Shown: piece by piece, positions 1 to 5,837 of the stretch
How positions within the stretch are numbered: position 1 is the stretch's first letter
How the letters are laid out: every line of letters begins with the position of its first letter
Source: UBA5359 sp028699365 [NCBI: bacterium]
Lineage (GTDB): Bacteria; UBP13; UBA5359
Direction of reading: 5' to 3'
DNA: 6,681 bases
Assembly (NCBI GenBank): GCA_028699365.1
Contig: JAQVUQ010000155.1
Location: forward strand, 1-6,681
Notes under the pieces: generated by a model
Seen by the model: the letters and a program-made list of their open reading frames with translations, nothing else
The model's database searches: none
What the model was told of the DNA's origin: nothing
Position numbers and translations under genes: made by a program

Positions 1-928
1 GGAAATAGCAGAGCTGGCCCGTCTGGCCCGACCGGAGGTGGGGTTGGTCACCTGCATAGGAGAGACACATATCGAGAGATTGGGCTCGATCGAGAATATA
101 GCCTGCGCCAAAGCGGAGCTGATTCAAGCTCTGCCGGAGAACGGGACGGCCGTTTTGCCGGTCGATGACCAATACTTCAGTCTTCTAAGAGAATTATCGC
201 CGGTGCGCTGTATCACCTTCGGTCTGGATGCCGCAGCCGATATCAGGGGAGAGAGTATATCCGAGCAAGAGAACGGCACAGGTTTTGATATCTGCTTTGG
301 CGGAGAACGCGTAAGGGCCTTTATTCCCCTGCCGGGACGGCATAATGTCCTGAACTCCCTGGCAGCCGTGGCCACAGCCGTATCGCTGGGATTGAGTCTG
401 GATGAATGCACGGCAGGCCTGTCCTGTCTCAGGGGCTGCTCCATGCGGCTGGAGATGCTGCAAAGCTGCGGCGGCATCCGGATAATCAGTGATGTCTACA
501 ACGCCAGTCCCGCTTCCGTCAGGGCGGCTATCGATGTCCTGTCCGGTACGCAGGCAAAGCGCAGGATCGCTGTCCTGGCCGATATGCTGGAGTTGGGCGA
601 ATCTTCGGATCGCTTGCACAGAGAGATAGGCGTTTATGCCGTGGAACGCGGTGTGGATCTACTCTTTACTTGCGGATCGCATGCTGCCGGGATCGGCCTG
701 GGAGCTGCAGCGGCAGGTATGGAAAAAGAGCGTATACGCCATTTCTCCGACAAGAGAGATCTGGCGGCAATACTTTCGGATACGGCATCGGCTGACGACG
801 TAATACTGGTGAAGGGTTCCAGAGGCATGGCAATGGAAGAGATCGTTGATATTCTTCTGAAATCGAATGCGGAACCATCTCAAATGCGGAATGCGGAATG
901 CGGATTGCGGAATAATCCGAGTCCGTAG
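1..928 (+). CDS. murF: UDP-N-acetylmuramoyl-tripeptide--D-alanyl-D-alanine ligase, 5'-truncated by window edge
   Basis: MurF joins D-Ala-D-Ala to UDP-MurNAc-tripeptide using ATP, the last cytoplasmic step of the pentapeptide. The frame is open from base 2 and 308 residues are visible. MurF is usually about 450 residues, so the N-terminal substrate domain and the ATP-binding GTNGKT loop lie off the left edge. Visible Mur-ligase features are the central-domain end (VTCIGETHIERLGS, about 47-88), the GRHNVLNSLAA segment (335-367) that opens the C-terminal domain, DVYNASPAS (491-517), LADMLELGE (575-601) and KGSRGMAMEE (812-841). The GTG at 38 is an internal Val codon, not the start. The family-like sequence ends near VDILLKS. 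The last 20 or so residues (NAEPSQMRNAECG and on) are coded by a heptamer tandem repeat and look like an acquired tail. mraY follows after 94 nt. Identity is very secure; only the tail is odd. Confidence 0.96.
   Translation, partial: EIAELARLARPEVGLVTCIGETHIERLGSIENIACAKAELIQALPENGTAVLPVDDQYFSLLRELSPVRCITFGLDAAADIRGESISEQENGTGFDICFGGERVRAFIPLPGRHNVLNSLAAVATAVSLGLSLDECTAGLSCLRGCSMRLEMLQSCGGIRIISDVYNASPASVRAAIDVLSGTQAKRRIAVLADMLELGESSDRLHREIGVYAVERGVDLLFTCGSHAAGIGLGAAAAGMEKERIRHFSDKRDLAAILSDTASADDVILVKGSRGMAMEEIVDILLKSNAEPSQMRNAECGLRNNPSP
867..911. repeat. Heptamer tandem repeat (ATGCGGA) in murF 3' end
   Basis: Four head-to-tail 7-bp units lie at 884-911: ATGCGGA three times, then TTGCGGA. 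A further isolated ATGCGGA sits at 867-873, ten bases upstream. The array lies inside the murF frame and stops 15 nt before the murF stop codon at 926-928. Because 7 is not a multiple of 3, the units translate differently in each pass (QMRNAECGLRN). A short stem can form at its right edge (CGGATT at 901-906 with AATCCG at 914-919). I recall similar heptamer runs, giving spurious peptides such as RNAECGMRN, from intergenic DNA of various anaerobic bacteria; this is not verified here. Confidence 0.85.
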
Positions 929-981
929 TTCAGCATTTAAGCAGATACCTTATGGATGTGAAATTACTTGGAATGTAGAAG

Positions 982-1026
982 ATGAGGGCGGAGTTAATCA
1001 GAATGCAGGTTGTGGAACTTATATGA
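982..1026 (+). CDS. Possible 14-codon leader ORF coupled to mraY
   Basis: A short frame, ATG at 982 to TGA at 1024-1026, codes for MRAELIRMQVVELI. Its stop overlaps the mraY start as ATGA, the arrangement typical of translational coupling. mraY itself has only a poor Shine-Dalgarno (GTGGA at 1012-1016), so coupling could help it initiate. Against a real gene, the ORF is tiny, has no convincing ribosome binding site, and could be chance. An even smaller frame (ATG 952 to TAG 978, 8 codons) ends three bases before it. The peptide end RMQVVELI faintly resembles the end of the MurF domain (GMxMEEVV), but the match is too short to call a remnant. Confidence 0.2.
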   Translation: MRAELIRMQVVELI

Positions 1027-1952
1027 ATACGGGATTGGGGGCTGTTATCGCTTTTGTTGTTCCATTGCTGCTGGTTCTGCTGCTGGGGCGGCCCGTGATA
1101 AATCTGCTCAGGAGAGGCAGTGCCGGGCAGGTTGTCAGGGAAGACGGTCCGGCTACTCATCTGAGCAAGCAGGGCACCCCCACCATGGGCGGCTTGCTGA
1201 TAGTTATCGCCGCCACCGCCGGTATTTTGCTGAGCAGCCCGATCAGGCAGAGTTGGCCGGTGCTCTTTGTTCTGTGGGGATATTCTCTGCTGGGTTTCTG
1301 GGATGATGCCATCATAGTTCTTAAACACCGTTCGCTGGGGTTGAAGGCCCGGCAGAAACTGCTGTATCAGTTTCTGCTGGCCGTACTGGCCGTATCGATT
1401 GCCAGAGAGCATACATTCAACGGCACGCTTTGGCCGTTGCTCTTATCTTCTCTCTGGGTCTTTGCCTTGGTATCTATGGCCAACGCCGTCAACCTTACCG
1501 ACGGTCTGGACGGTCTGGCGGCCGGAACACTGGTTCTGGCTTTTGGCGCTTACGCCGTCATCGGCTATATCAGCGGAGCCCATGCTCAGGTGGGACAGGC
1601 TCTGGCTCTGGCAGGCGGTTGTCTGGGATTCCTGGCCTTCAATCGTCATCCGGCGGCCGTATTCATGGGTGATACAGGCTCTTTGGGACTGGGTGCCGCC
1701 CTGGGCATGCTGGGCCTCATGACCGGATCACCCTGGTTGCTGGTGGTTGTGGGCATGGTCTTTGTGGCCGAAGCGCTTTCCGTCATGATTCAGGTGTCCT
1801 TTTTTAAGCTGACGGGGGGACGACGTTTGTTTAAAATGAGTCCGCTGCACCATCATTTTGAACTGTCCGGTCTGTCCGAGACCCGGGTGGTATCTTTCTT
1901 CTGGGCAGCGGCCCTGGTGTGCGGTGTGCTGGGAGTATTCCTGGCCGGATAA
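1023..1952 (+). CDS. mraY: Phospho-N-acetylmuramoyl-pentapeptide-transferase (lipid I synthase)
   Basis: MraY is the polytopic membrane enzyme that moves phospho-MurNAc-pentapeptide from UDP to undecaprenyl phosphate, giving lipid I. The 309-residue product is slightly short but within family range. Visible motifs are a first membrane helix (about 5-22), GTPTMGGLL (51-59), the Asp pair in GFWDDA (94-95) followed by KHRSLGLKARQKLL, NAVNLTDGLDGLA (154-166), the FMGDTGSL loop (214-221) and SPLHHHFEL with the His triad at 276-278. The spacing hydrophobic stretches fit about ten helices. The start at 1023 is chosen because MNTGLGAVIAF matches the usual MraY beginning. The frame stays open upstream to an ATG at 867, but that extension only translates the murF repeat and gap. 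The Shine-Dalgarno is weak and the start overlaps a 14-codon ORF as ATGA. A perfect inverted repeat spans the stop codon. Identity is very secure. Confidence 0.97.
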   Translation: MNTGLGAVIAFVVPLLLVLLLGRPVINLLRRGSAGQVVREDGPATHLSKQGTPTMGGLLIVIAATAGILLSSPIRQSWPVLFVLWGYSLLGFWDDAIIVLKHRSLGLKARQKLLYQFLLAVLAVSIAREHTFNGTLWPLLLSSLWVFALVSMANAVNLTDGLDGLAAGTLVLAFGAYAVIGYISGAHAQVGQALALAGGCLGFLAFNRHPAAVFMGDTGSLGLGAALGMLGLMTGSPWLLVVVGMVFVAEALSVMIQVSFFKLTGGRRLFKMSPLHHHFELSGLSETRVVSFFWAAALVCGVLGVFLAG

Positions 1953-1981
1953 ATCCGGCCAGGAATAGGCTGAAGCTTTTT
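1936..1981 (+). terminator. 15-bp perfect inverted repeat over the mraY stop; possible weak terminator or attenuator
   Basis: Bases 1936-1950 (TATTCCTGGCCGGAT) are perfectly complementary to 1953-1967, with only AA between. With a TAAA loop this gives a 14-bp GC-rich stem containing the last MraY codons and the TAA stop at 1950-1952. A run of five T (1977-1981) follows, but nine bases after the stem rather than directly at its foot, so it is not a canonical intrinsic terminator. Since murD to murC lie downstream on the same strand, partial termination, transcript processing or 3'-end protection of the murF-mraY message are all possible. The inverted repeat itself is certain; the function is inference. 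Confidence 0.45.
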
Positions 1982-2123
1982 AGTCTGAAGTCTGAAGTAA
2001 AACGCTCAAGTATGAACTGATAGCCTTAAAGCCGGGAAGTAATCCTGGATATTTGAAGGCTTATAAAGTTTACCAGAGCGTAACTACTTCAGCCTTCAGT
2101 CTTCAGACTTCAGACTGACTAAA
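1979..2123. repeat. Fold-back (MITE-like) element with heptamer-repeat terminal inverted repeats
   Basis: Bases 1982-1997 (AGTCTGAAGTCTGAAG) are the exact reverse complement of 2101-2116. The outer TTTAGTC (1979-1985) also matches GACTAAA (2117-2123) if a 4-nt GACT insertion on the right is allowed. Inside, further arms nest in order: CTGAAGTA (1992-1999) with TACTTCAG (2085-2092) as an alternative register, ACGCTC (2002-2007) with GAGCGT (2076-2081), AGCCTT (2022-2027) with AAGGCT (2056-2061), and CCGGG (2032-2036) with CCTGG (2044-2048, one wobble). The whole element could fold as one long interrupted hairpin. It holds no ORF of note and no clear target-site duplication. Its right edge lies against the murD ribosome binding site. 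MITE-like origin is inference; the symmetry is directly visible. Confidence 0.75.
2087..2114. repeat. Heptamer tandem repeat (CTTCAGN), right arm of the fold-back element
   Basis: Four 7-bp units run head to tail: CTTCAGC, CTTCAGT, CTTCAGA, CTTCAGA. The left arm carries only two units of the reverse complement (TCTGAAG at 1984-1990 and 1991-1997), plus a loose CTGAAG at 1970-1975. The unequal copy number suggests expansion or contraction by slippage on one arm after the element formed. Confidence 0.85.
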
Positions 2124-2124
2124 C

Positions 2125-2131
2125 AGTGAGG
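2125..2131 (+). promoter_or_regulatory. Ribosome binding site of murD
   Basis: AGTGAGG ends seven bases before the ATG at 2139 and supports that start over the in-frame ATG at 2148. It begins two bases after the outer edge of the fold-back element, so folding of that element could affect access to it. Confidence 0.6.
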
Positions 2132-2138
2132 CAAAAGA

Positions 2139-3497
2139 ATGTCGAGTATGTTTGACGGAAAAAGAGTGGCTGTCATCGGTTACGGTCTCAGCGGCAGGGC
2201 TGCGGCAGAGGTTCTGCTGGAAGCCGGGGCTGAGGTCAATATAGCCGACAGACGCTCGCAGGAACGGCTGGAGATAAAGACGGTGTCCGCCAATCCCGGT
2301 ATCAGGTTCTTTACCGGAGATGATCAGGCATCGGCTCTCAAGGATGCCGATCTGGTGGTAACCAGCCCCGGAGTGCCGGCCGGTTCTCCTCTGCTTCAAA
2401 CAGCCGTAAATATGGGACTGCCGGTATGGAGCGAGGTTGAACTGGCCTGCCGGATCTGCCGTGCCCCTATTGTGGCTGTGACCGGCACCAACGGCAAGAC
2501 TACCACGACCACTCTCATAGGGGAGTTGCTGCATCGCACCGGTCGCAAAACGGTAGTGGCAGGCAATATCGGTCTGCCGCTGACCGAAGGGATGCACGGC
2601 TGCCCGGATGAAGCCTGGGTGGTAGCCGAGATAAGCAGTTTTCAGTTGGAATGGGTGGATGAGTTCAGGCCCCGGGTGGCTCTGCTGCTCAATCTTACGC
2701 CGGATCATCTTGACCGCCATGGAACGGTTGAGCAGTATGGAGAGATCAAGCGGCGCATTTTCAGGCGGCAGGGACCGGACGATACGGCCATACTCAACGC
2801 CGACGATCCGGCAGTCAGGGCCATGGGAGAGGGGTTGAATTCCCGTGTGCTCTACTTCAGCCGCAGGAATTCCCTGCCTGAGGGGGCCTGTCTGGAAAAC
2901 GGGCGGATGATTGTCCGTCTTGACGGCCGCATCTGCGATCTGGGCAGCCCGGCTGAGATGAAGCTGCGGGGGGGGCATAACGTGGAGAACGTCCTGGCAT
3001 CCGTTCTGGCGGCGGCGGTATGTGGTCTGGAGGAAGATATCCTGCGGCAGGTCGTTCAGTCATTCCCGGGTGTGGAGCACCGGCTTGAGCCGGTAGCCGT
3101 AATCGACGGTGTGGAGTATATCAACGATTCCAAGGGGACCAATCCCGATGCCTCCGGGAAGGCCATAGAAGCTATGGATAAACCCTTTGTACTCATAGCC
3201 GGCGGAAGCGACAAGGGAACGGATTTTACGGAGTTTGGCAGATTAATTGCCGGCAGGGCGGGCTATCTGGTGCTTATTGGAGAGACGGCCGACCGCATAG
3301 AAAAGAGCGCTGCTGCCGCCGGATATGACCGCATTTATAGAGCCGGCACGCTGGAAGAGGCGGTACGCCTGTCCGCCGGGCTGGCTAAACCGGGTGAAGC
3401 GGTTTTACTCTCTCCGGCATGCGCCAGCTTTGATATGTTCAGTAATTACGAGGCACGAGGAGCGGCTTTTAAAAGGGCCGTTCTAAAGGAAGGTTGA
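2139..3497 (+). CDS. murD: UDP-N-acetylmuramoyl-L-alanine--D-glutamate ligase
   Basis: MurD is the cytoplasmic ATP-dependent ligase that adds D-Glu to UDP-MurNAc-L-Ala. The 452-residue length is usual. The N-terminal Rossmann-like domain shows VIGYGLSGRAAAE (12-24) and TSPGVP (75-80). The central domain has the P-loop VTGTNGKTTTT (114-124), GNIG (142-145), EISSFQLE (164-171) and LNLTPDHLDRH (184-194). Lys204 in YGEIKRRIF fits the carbamylated lysine of the family. The C-terminal domain begins near GGHNVENVLA (278-287) and carries HRLE (314-317), NDSKGTNPDA (329-338), GGSDKGTDF (355-363) and LSPACASFDMF (424-434). The ATG at 2139 has AGTGAGG seven bases upstream. A run of eight G (2968-2975) codes part of the conserved RGGHN motif and leaves the frame intact. 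ftsW starts at the last base of its stop codon. Identity is very secure. Confidence 0.97.
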   Translation: MSSMFDGKRVAVIGYGLSGRAAAEVLLEAGAEVNIADRRSQERLEIKTVSANPGIRFFTGDDQASALKDADLVVTSPGVPAGSPLLQTAVNMGLPVWSEVELACRICRAPIVAVTGTNGKTTTTTLIGELLHRTGRKTVVAGNIGLPLTEGMHGCPDEAWVVAEISSFQLEWVDEFRPRVALLLNLTPDHLDRHGTVEQYGEIKRRIFRRQGPDDTAILNADDPAVRAMGEGLNSRVLYFSRRNSLPEGACLENGRMIVRLDGRICDLGSPAEMKLRGGHNVENVLASVLAAAVCGLEEDILRQVVQSFPGVEHRLEPVAVIDGVEYINDSKGTNPDASGKAIEAMDKPFVLIAGGSDKGTDFTEFGRLIAGRAGYLVLIGETADRIEKSAAAAGYDRIYRAGTLEEAVRLSAGLAKPGEAVLLSPACASFDMFSNYEARGAAFKRAVLKEG

Positions 3498-4684
3498 TGA
3501 ATTTGGCGACCCAGGGAAGGGGCATTGACAGATCGCTGCTGCTGGTAACCATGCTGCTGACTATTATCGGCCTGGCCATGATTCTCAGCGCCAGCTATGT
3601 CAAAGCCGAGGGGATGACGGGAGATCCGTTCTTCTTCTTTAAAAAACAGCTTATATGGGTATTTATCGGCTTTGGTGCGCTGCTCTGCGGCATCAACATC
3701 GATTACAGAAAGCTCCGCCCTCTGGCAAAGCCCATACTCTTGGGTGTCATAATCCTGCTGGGGCTTGTTCTGGTAGGAGGGTTGGGCCACAGCGCCAAGG
3801 GATCTGTCCGATGGATCGGTTACGGCATGTTTAAATTCCAGCCTTCGGAGTGGACCAAGGTGGCCGTTGTCATTTATCTGTCGGCGGTAATTGCCGATAA
3901 GCCGCGTCAGCTCGTCAAGCTGCAGCGCGGTTTTCTGCCGCTGCTGTTGACGGTGCTGCTGGTATTCGGGCTGGTACTTCTGCAGCCGGATCTGGGCACG
4001 GGCATCACCATATTGGTTATCGGTTTCGTTCTTATGGCAGCGGGAGGAGCCCGGGCCAAACATCTGACGATGACCGCGCTGTCGGCGCTGCCGGCAGCCG
4101 TGTTTGCCTGGCTCTTCGTTCTGAAAGATTATCAGAAGGACAGGGTGCTGACCTTTCTGAATCCGCAGGCCGATCCGCAGGGCAAAGGGTATCATATCAT
4201 TCAGTCGCTTATTGCGCTGGGTTCCGGTGGTCTGCTGGGAGCCGGTTTCGGGAACAGCAAGCAGAAGTTTCTCTATCTGCCGGAGCAGCATACGGATTTT
4301 ATCTTTGCCATTATAGGCGAGGAACTGGGACTTATAGGGACGGCGACAGTGGTGTGTCTGTTCATCTTCTATGCCTGGAGGGGATATCGCGCTGCCACCA
4401 AATCAGGCGATGCTTTCGGGGCTCTGCTGGCCTGTGGGCTGACTACCATGGTAATCTGTCAGGCTCTGATCAATATAGGCGTGGTAACCAGCTCCATGCC
4501 GGTGACCGGTATCCCGTTGCCGTTCATCAGCTATGGAGGATCGTCGTTGACGCTATTGCTTTTTGCAACCGGGCTGCTTTTGAACGTATCCAAATCCGGG
4601 GGGAGAGTGCAGGCAGGTGAAAGTAGTAATCGCCGGCGGAGGAACCGGCGGGCATATATATCCGGGACTGGTAACAGCCGCTGA
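3497..4684 (+). CDS. ftsW: SEDS peptidoglycan glycosyltransferase FtsW (SpoVE-like)
   Basis: This is a polytopic SEDS protein that polymerises lipid II into glycan strands with a partner class B PBP, at the septum or, if SpoVE, in spore cortex. From the ATG at 3497 it has 395 residues. Motifs are FFFFKKQLIW (45-54), KGSVRWIGYG followed by FQPSEWTK (101-121), LQPDLGTG (162-169), the extracellular loop LPEQHTDFIFAIIGEELG (261-278) with the catalytic-type Asp267, and NIGVVTSSMPVTGIPLPFISYGGSS (within 326-350). The murD position matches spoVE of Bacillus, and sequence alone cannot separate ftsW from spoVE. The ATG shares its A with the murD TGA, and GGAAGG (3488-3493) lies just upstream; a TTG at 3494 is the less likely start. 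Family-like sequence ends at LLLNVSKSGG. The last 25 or so residues, including RRRRNRR, are read out of frame from the murG start region, giving an unusual 68-nt overlap. Confidence 0.93.
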   Translation: MNLATQGRGIDRSLLLVTMLLTIIGLAMILSASYVKAEGMTGDPFFFFKKQLIWVFIGFGALLCGINIDYRKLRPLAKPILLGVIILLGLVLVGGLGHSAKGSVRWIGYGMFKFQPSEWTKVAVVIYLSAVIADKPRQLVKLQRGFLPLLLTVLLVFGLVLLQPDLGTGITILVIGFVLMAAGGARAKHLTMTALSALPAAVFAWLFVLKDYQKDRVLTFLNPQADPQGKGYHIIQSLIALGSGGLLGAGFGNSKQKFLYLPEQHTDFIFAIIGEELGLIGTATVVCLFIFYAWRGYRAATKSGDAFGALLACGLTTMVICQALINIGVVTSSMPVTGIPLPFISYGGSSLTLLLFATGLLLNVSKSGGRVQAGESSNRRRRNRRAYISGTGNSR

Positions 4685-5735
4685 ACTGAGACGGAGAGGC
4701 GCTGCTGTCTTCTGGATCGGGACCGGCGCCGGGCCGGAGGGACGCCTGGTGCCGCAGGAGGGATTTGAATTCATTCCCATCCGGGCGGCATCGCTGCCCG
4801 GAGTGCCTTCCTGGAGTGCCTTCAAGAAGTTGGCGCAGTTAGGATCCGGCCTCTTTGAAGCTCTGTCCTGCCTGCGGCGTATCCGGCCCGATCTGGTTAT
4901 AGGCTTTGGAGGCTTTGTGTCGGTACCCGCTGTAGCCTCGGCTCTGGTGACGAGAGTGCCTGTGCTTCTGGCCGAACAGAACGTTCTGCCGGGCAAGACC
5001 AATCGCTTCTTTGCCTCCAGGGCTGCAGCCGTGGCCGTCTCCTACGACGAGAGCCTGCGGTATCTGGGGAGAGCCAGGACGGTGGTAACCGGTAACCCGG
5101 TGCGCCGGGAGATTATGCTTTGCCGGGAAATGTCTATTGACGAGCGCCGGAGGATTGCCGGAGAACTCGGGCTGTCTCCGGACAGGATGACTGTGCTGGT
5201 CTTTGGCGGGAGCAGGGGAGCTGCCAGTATCAACAGGGCGGTGCTGGATGCCGTGCATCGGCTCGGAGATCGCCGGGATCTGCAGTTTCTGCACCTGACC
5301 GGCCGTGACGGCTTTGAATCGGTGAAAGAACGCATGCCGGAGACGGGCAGGACGATATATCGCGTCATGCCGTATATGGATGATATGCATAAGGCGCTGG
5401 CCTTAGCGGATCTGGCTGTTTGCAGGGCGGGGGCCACAACGATGTCGGAGCTGGCATGTTGCGGTTGTCCGGCAATAATGGTGCCTTATCCTTATGCGGC
5501 GGAGAACCATCAGGAGTATAACGCCCGTTTGGTCGAGAGAGAGGGCGGGGCGCAGGTCATACTGGACAACGTGCTGGACGGAGACGATCTGGCCGGTAGA
5601 ATAGAGATGCTGATCAGCGACAGGCAGGAATTGGACCGTATGGGACGAGCCGTCAGATCGCTGGCAAGAGACGATGCGGCCGAACGCATCGCCGATCTCG
5701 CTGAGGATATAATAAAAGTCTTCAGACTGAATTGA
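4617..5735 (+). CDS. murG: UDP-GlcNAc--lipid I GlcNAc transferase (lipid II synthase)
   Basis: MurG is the membrane-associated GT-B transferase that adds GlcNAc to lipid I on the cytoplasmic face. The 372-residue length is normal. The N-terminal half has the glycine loop GGGTGGHIYPGL (7-18), IGFGGFVSVPA (95-105) and AEQNVLPGKTNR (119-130, where the first residue is Ala rather than the common His). The C-terminal half has VTGNPVR (157-163), VFGGSRGAASIN (195-206), YMDDMHKAL (253-261) and the UDP-GlcNAc site CRAGATTMSELACCGCPAI (269-287) followed by YPYAAENHQEYNA (291-303). The start is GTG at 4617, fixed by the conserved KVVIAGGGTGG; GGGGAG (4600-4605) and AGG (4611-4613) are possible ribosome binding sites. 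It begins 68 nt inside ftsW, in a different frame, so the two are probably translationally linked. Identity is very secure. Confidence 0.97.
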   Translation: MKVVIAGGGTGGHIYPGLVTAAELRRRGAAVFWIGTGAGPEGRLVPQEGFEFIPIRAASLPGVPSWSAFKKLAQLGSGLFEALSCLRRIRPDLVIGFGGFVSVPAVASALVTRVPVLLAEQNVLPGKTNRFFASRAAAVAVSYDESLRYLGRARTVVTGNPVRREIMLCREMSIDERRRIAGELGLSPDRMTVLVFGGSRGAASINRAVLDAVHRLGDRRDLQFLHLTGRDGFESVKERMPETGRTIYRVMPYMDDMHKALALADLAVCRAGATTMSELACCGCPAIMVPYPYAAENHQEYNARLVEREGGAQVILDNVLDGDDLAGRIEMLISDRQELDRMGRAVRSLARDDAAERIADLAEDIIKVFRLN

Positions 5736-5759
5736 CTTGTTGCGGGTATAAATTATATG
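5732..5759 (+). promoter_or_regulatory. Weak candidate promoter before murC
   Basis: TTGACT (5732-5737, five of six to the sigma-A -35 box, overlapping the murG stop) is followed 16 bases later by TATATG (5754-5759, four of six to a -10 box) in a locally AT-rich stretch. This is the only plausible sigma-A-like pair I noticed between genes. Chance is quite possible, and murC could be driven entirely from upstream. Confidence 0.22.
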
Positions 5760-5794
5760 AACCCGGTGTTTTGTTTTGCTGCGGAATATCGGGA

Positions 5795-5822
5795 AAGGAT
5801 GGAAACGGGACGTGCCATCCTT
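5795..5822 (+). promoter_or_regulatory. Stem-loop just upstream of the murC ribosome binding site
   Basis: AAGGATGG (5795-5802) is the exact reverse complement of CCATCCTT (5815-5822), with a 12-base loop. No T run follows, so it is not an intrinsic terminator. It ends three bases before the AAGGGAG site of murC. The right arm's CCTT (5819-5822) can instead pair with AAGG (5826-5829) of that site over a GAG loop, so the two pairings are mutually exclusive. A role in murC translation is inference only. Confidence 0.35.
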
Positions 5823-5825
5823 GAG

Positions 5826-5832
5826 AAGGGAG
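5826..5832 (+). promoter_or_regulatory. Ribosome binding site of murC
   Basis: AAGGGAG ends five bases before the ATG at 5838. It favours this start over the in-frame upstream ATG codons at 5799 and 5757, whose added residues do not resemble the beginning of MurC. Confidence 0.65.
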
Positions 5833-5837
5833 TAGAG

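Noticed and set aside
867-1022. An extended mraY start at ATG 867, giving a 361-residue product
   Set aside because: The added 52 residues only translate the heptamer repeat and the gap, do not resemble MraY, and would overlap murF by 62 nt. The start at 1023 matches the family beginning.
2968-2975. Run of eight G in murD as a phase-variation site
   Set aside because: The run is explained by the conserved Arg-Gly-Gly-His motif, the frame is intact, and switching off an essential ligase would be lethal. It is at most a spot for sequencing error.
2103-2978. Long minus-strand open frame of 291 codons opposite murD
   Set aside because: It lies antisense to a clear murD with all motifs, has a low-complexity shadow composition and no recognisable domain.
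3494-3496. TTG at 3494 as the ftsW start
   Set aside because: The ATG three bases later is a better start codon, shares one base with the murD stop, and has suitable spacing from GGAAGG at 3488-3493.
3446-4291. Long minus-strand open frame of 281 codons opposite ftsW
   Set aside because: Gln- and Arg-rich shadow of membrane-protein codons in ftsW, with no recognisable family and no ribosome binding site support.
5743-5765. CGGGT/ACCCG inverted repeat after murG as a terminator
   Set aside because: Only five base pairs with a 13-nt loop, and the T-rich stretch after it is interrupted, so it is too weak to call.
5757-5837. Upstream in-frame ATG starts for murC at 5757 and 5799
   Set aside because: The extra residues do not look like MurC, and the ribosome binding site at 5826-5832 points to 5838. 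The ATG at 5799 also lies inside the hairpin stem.
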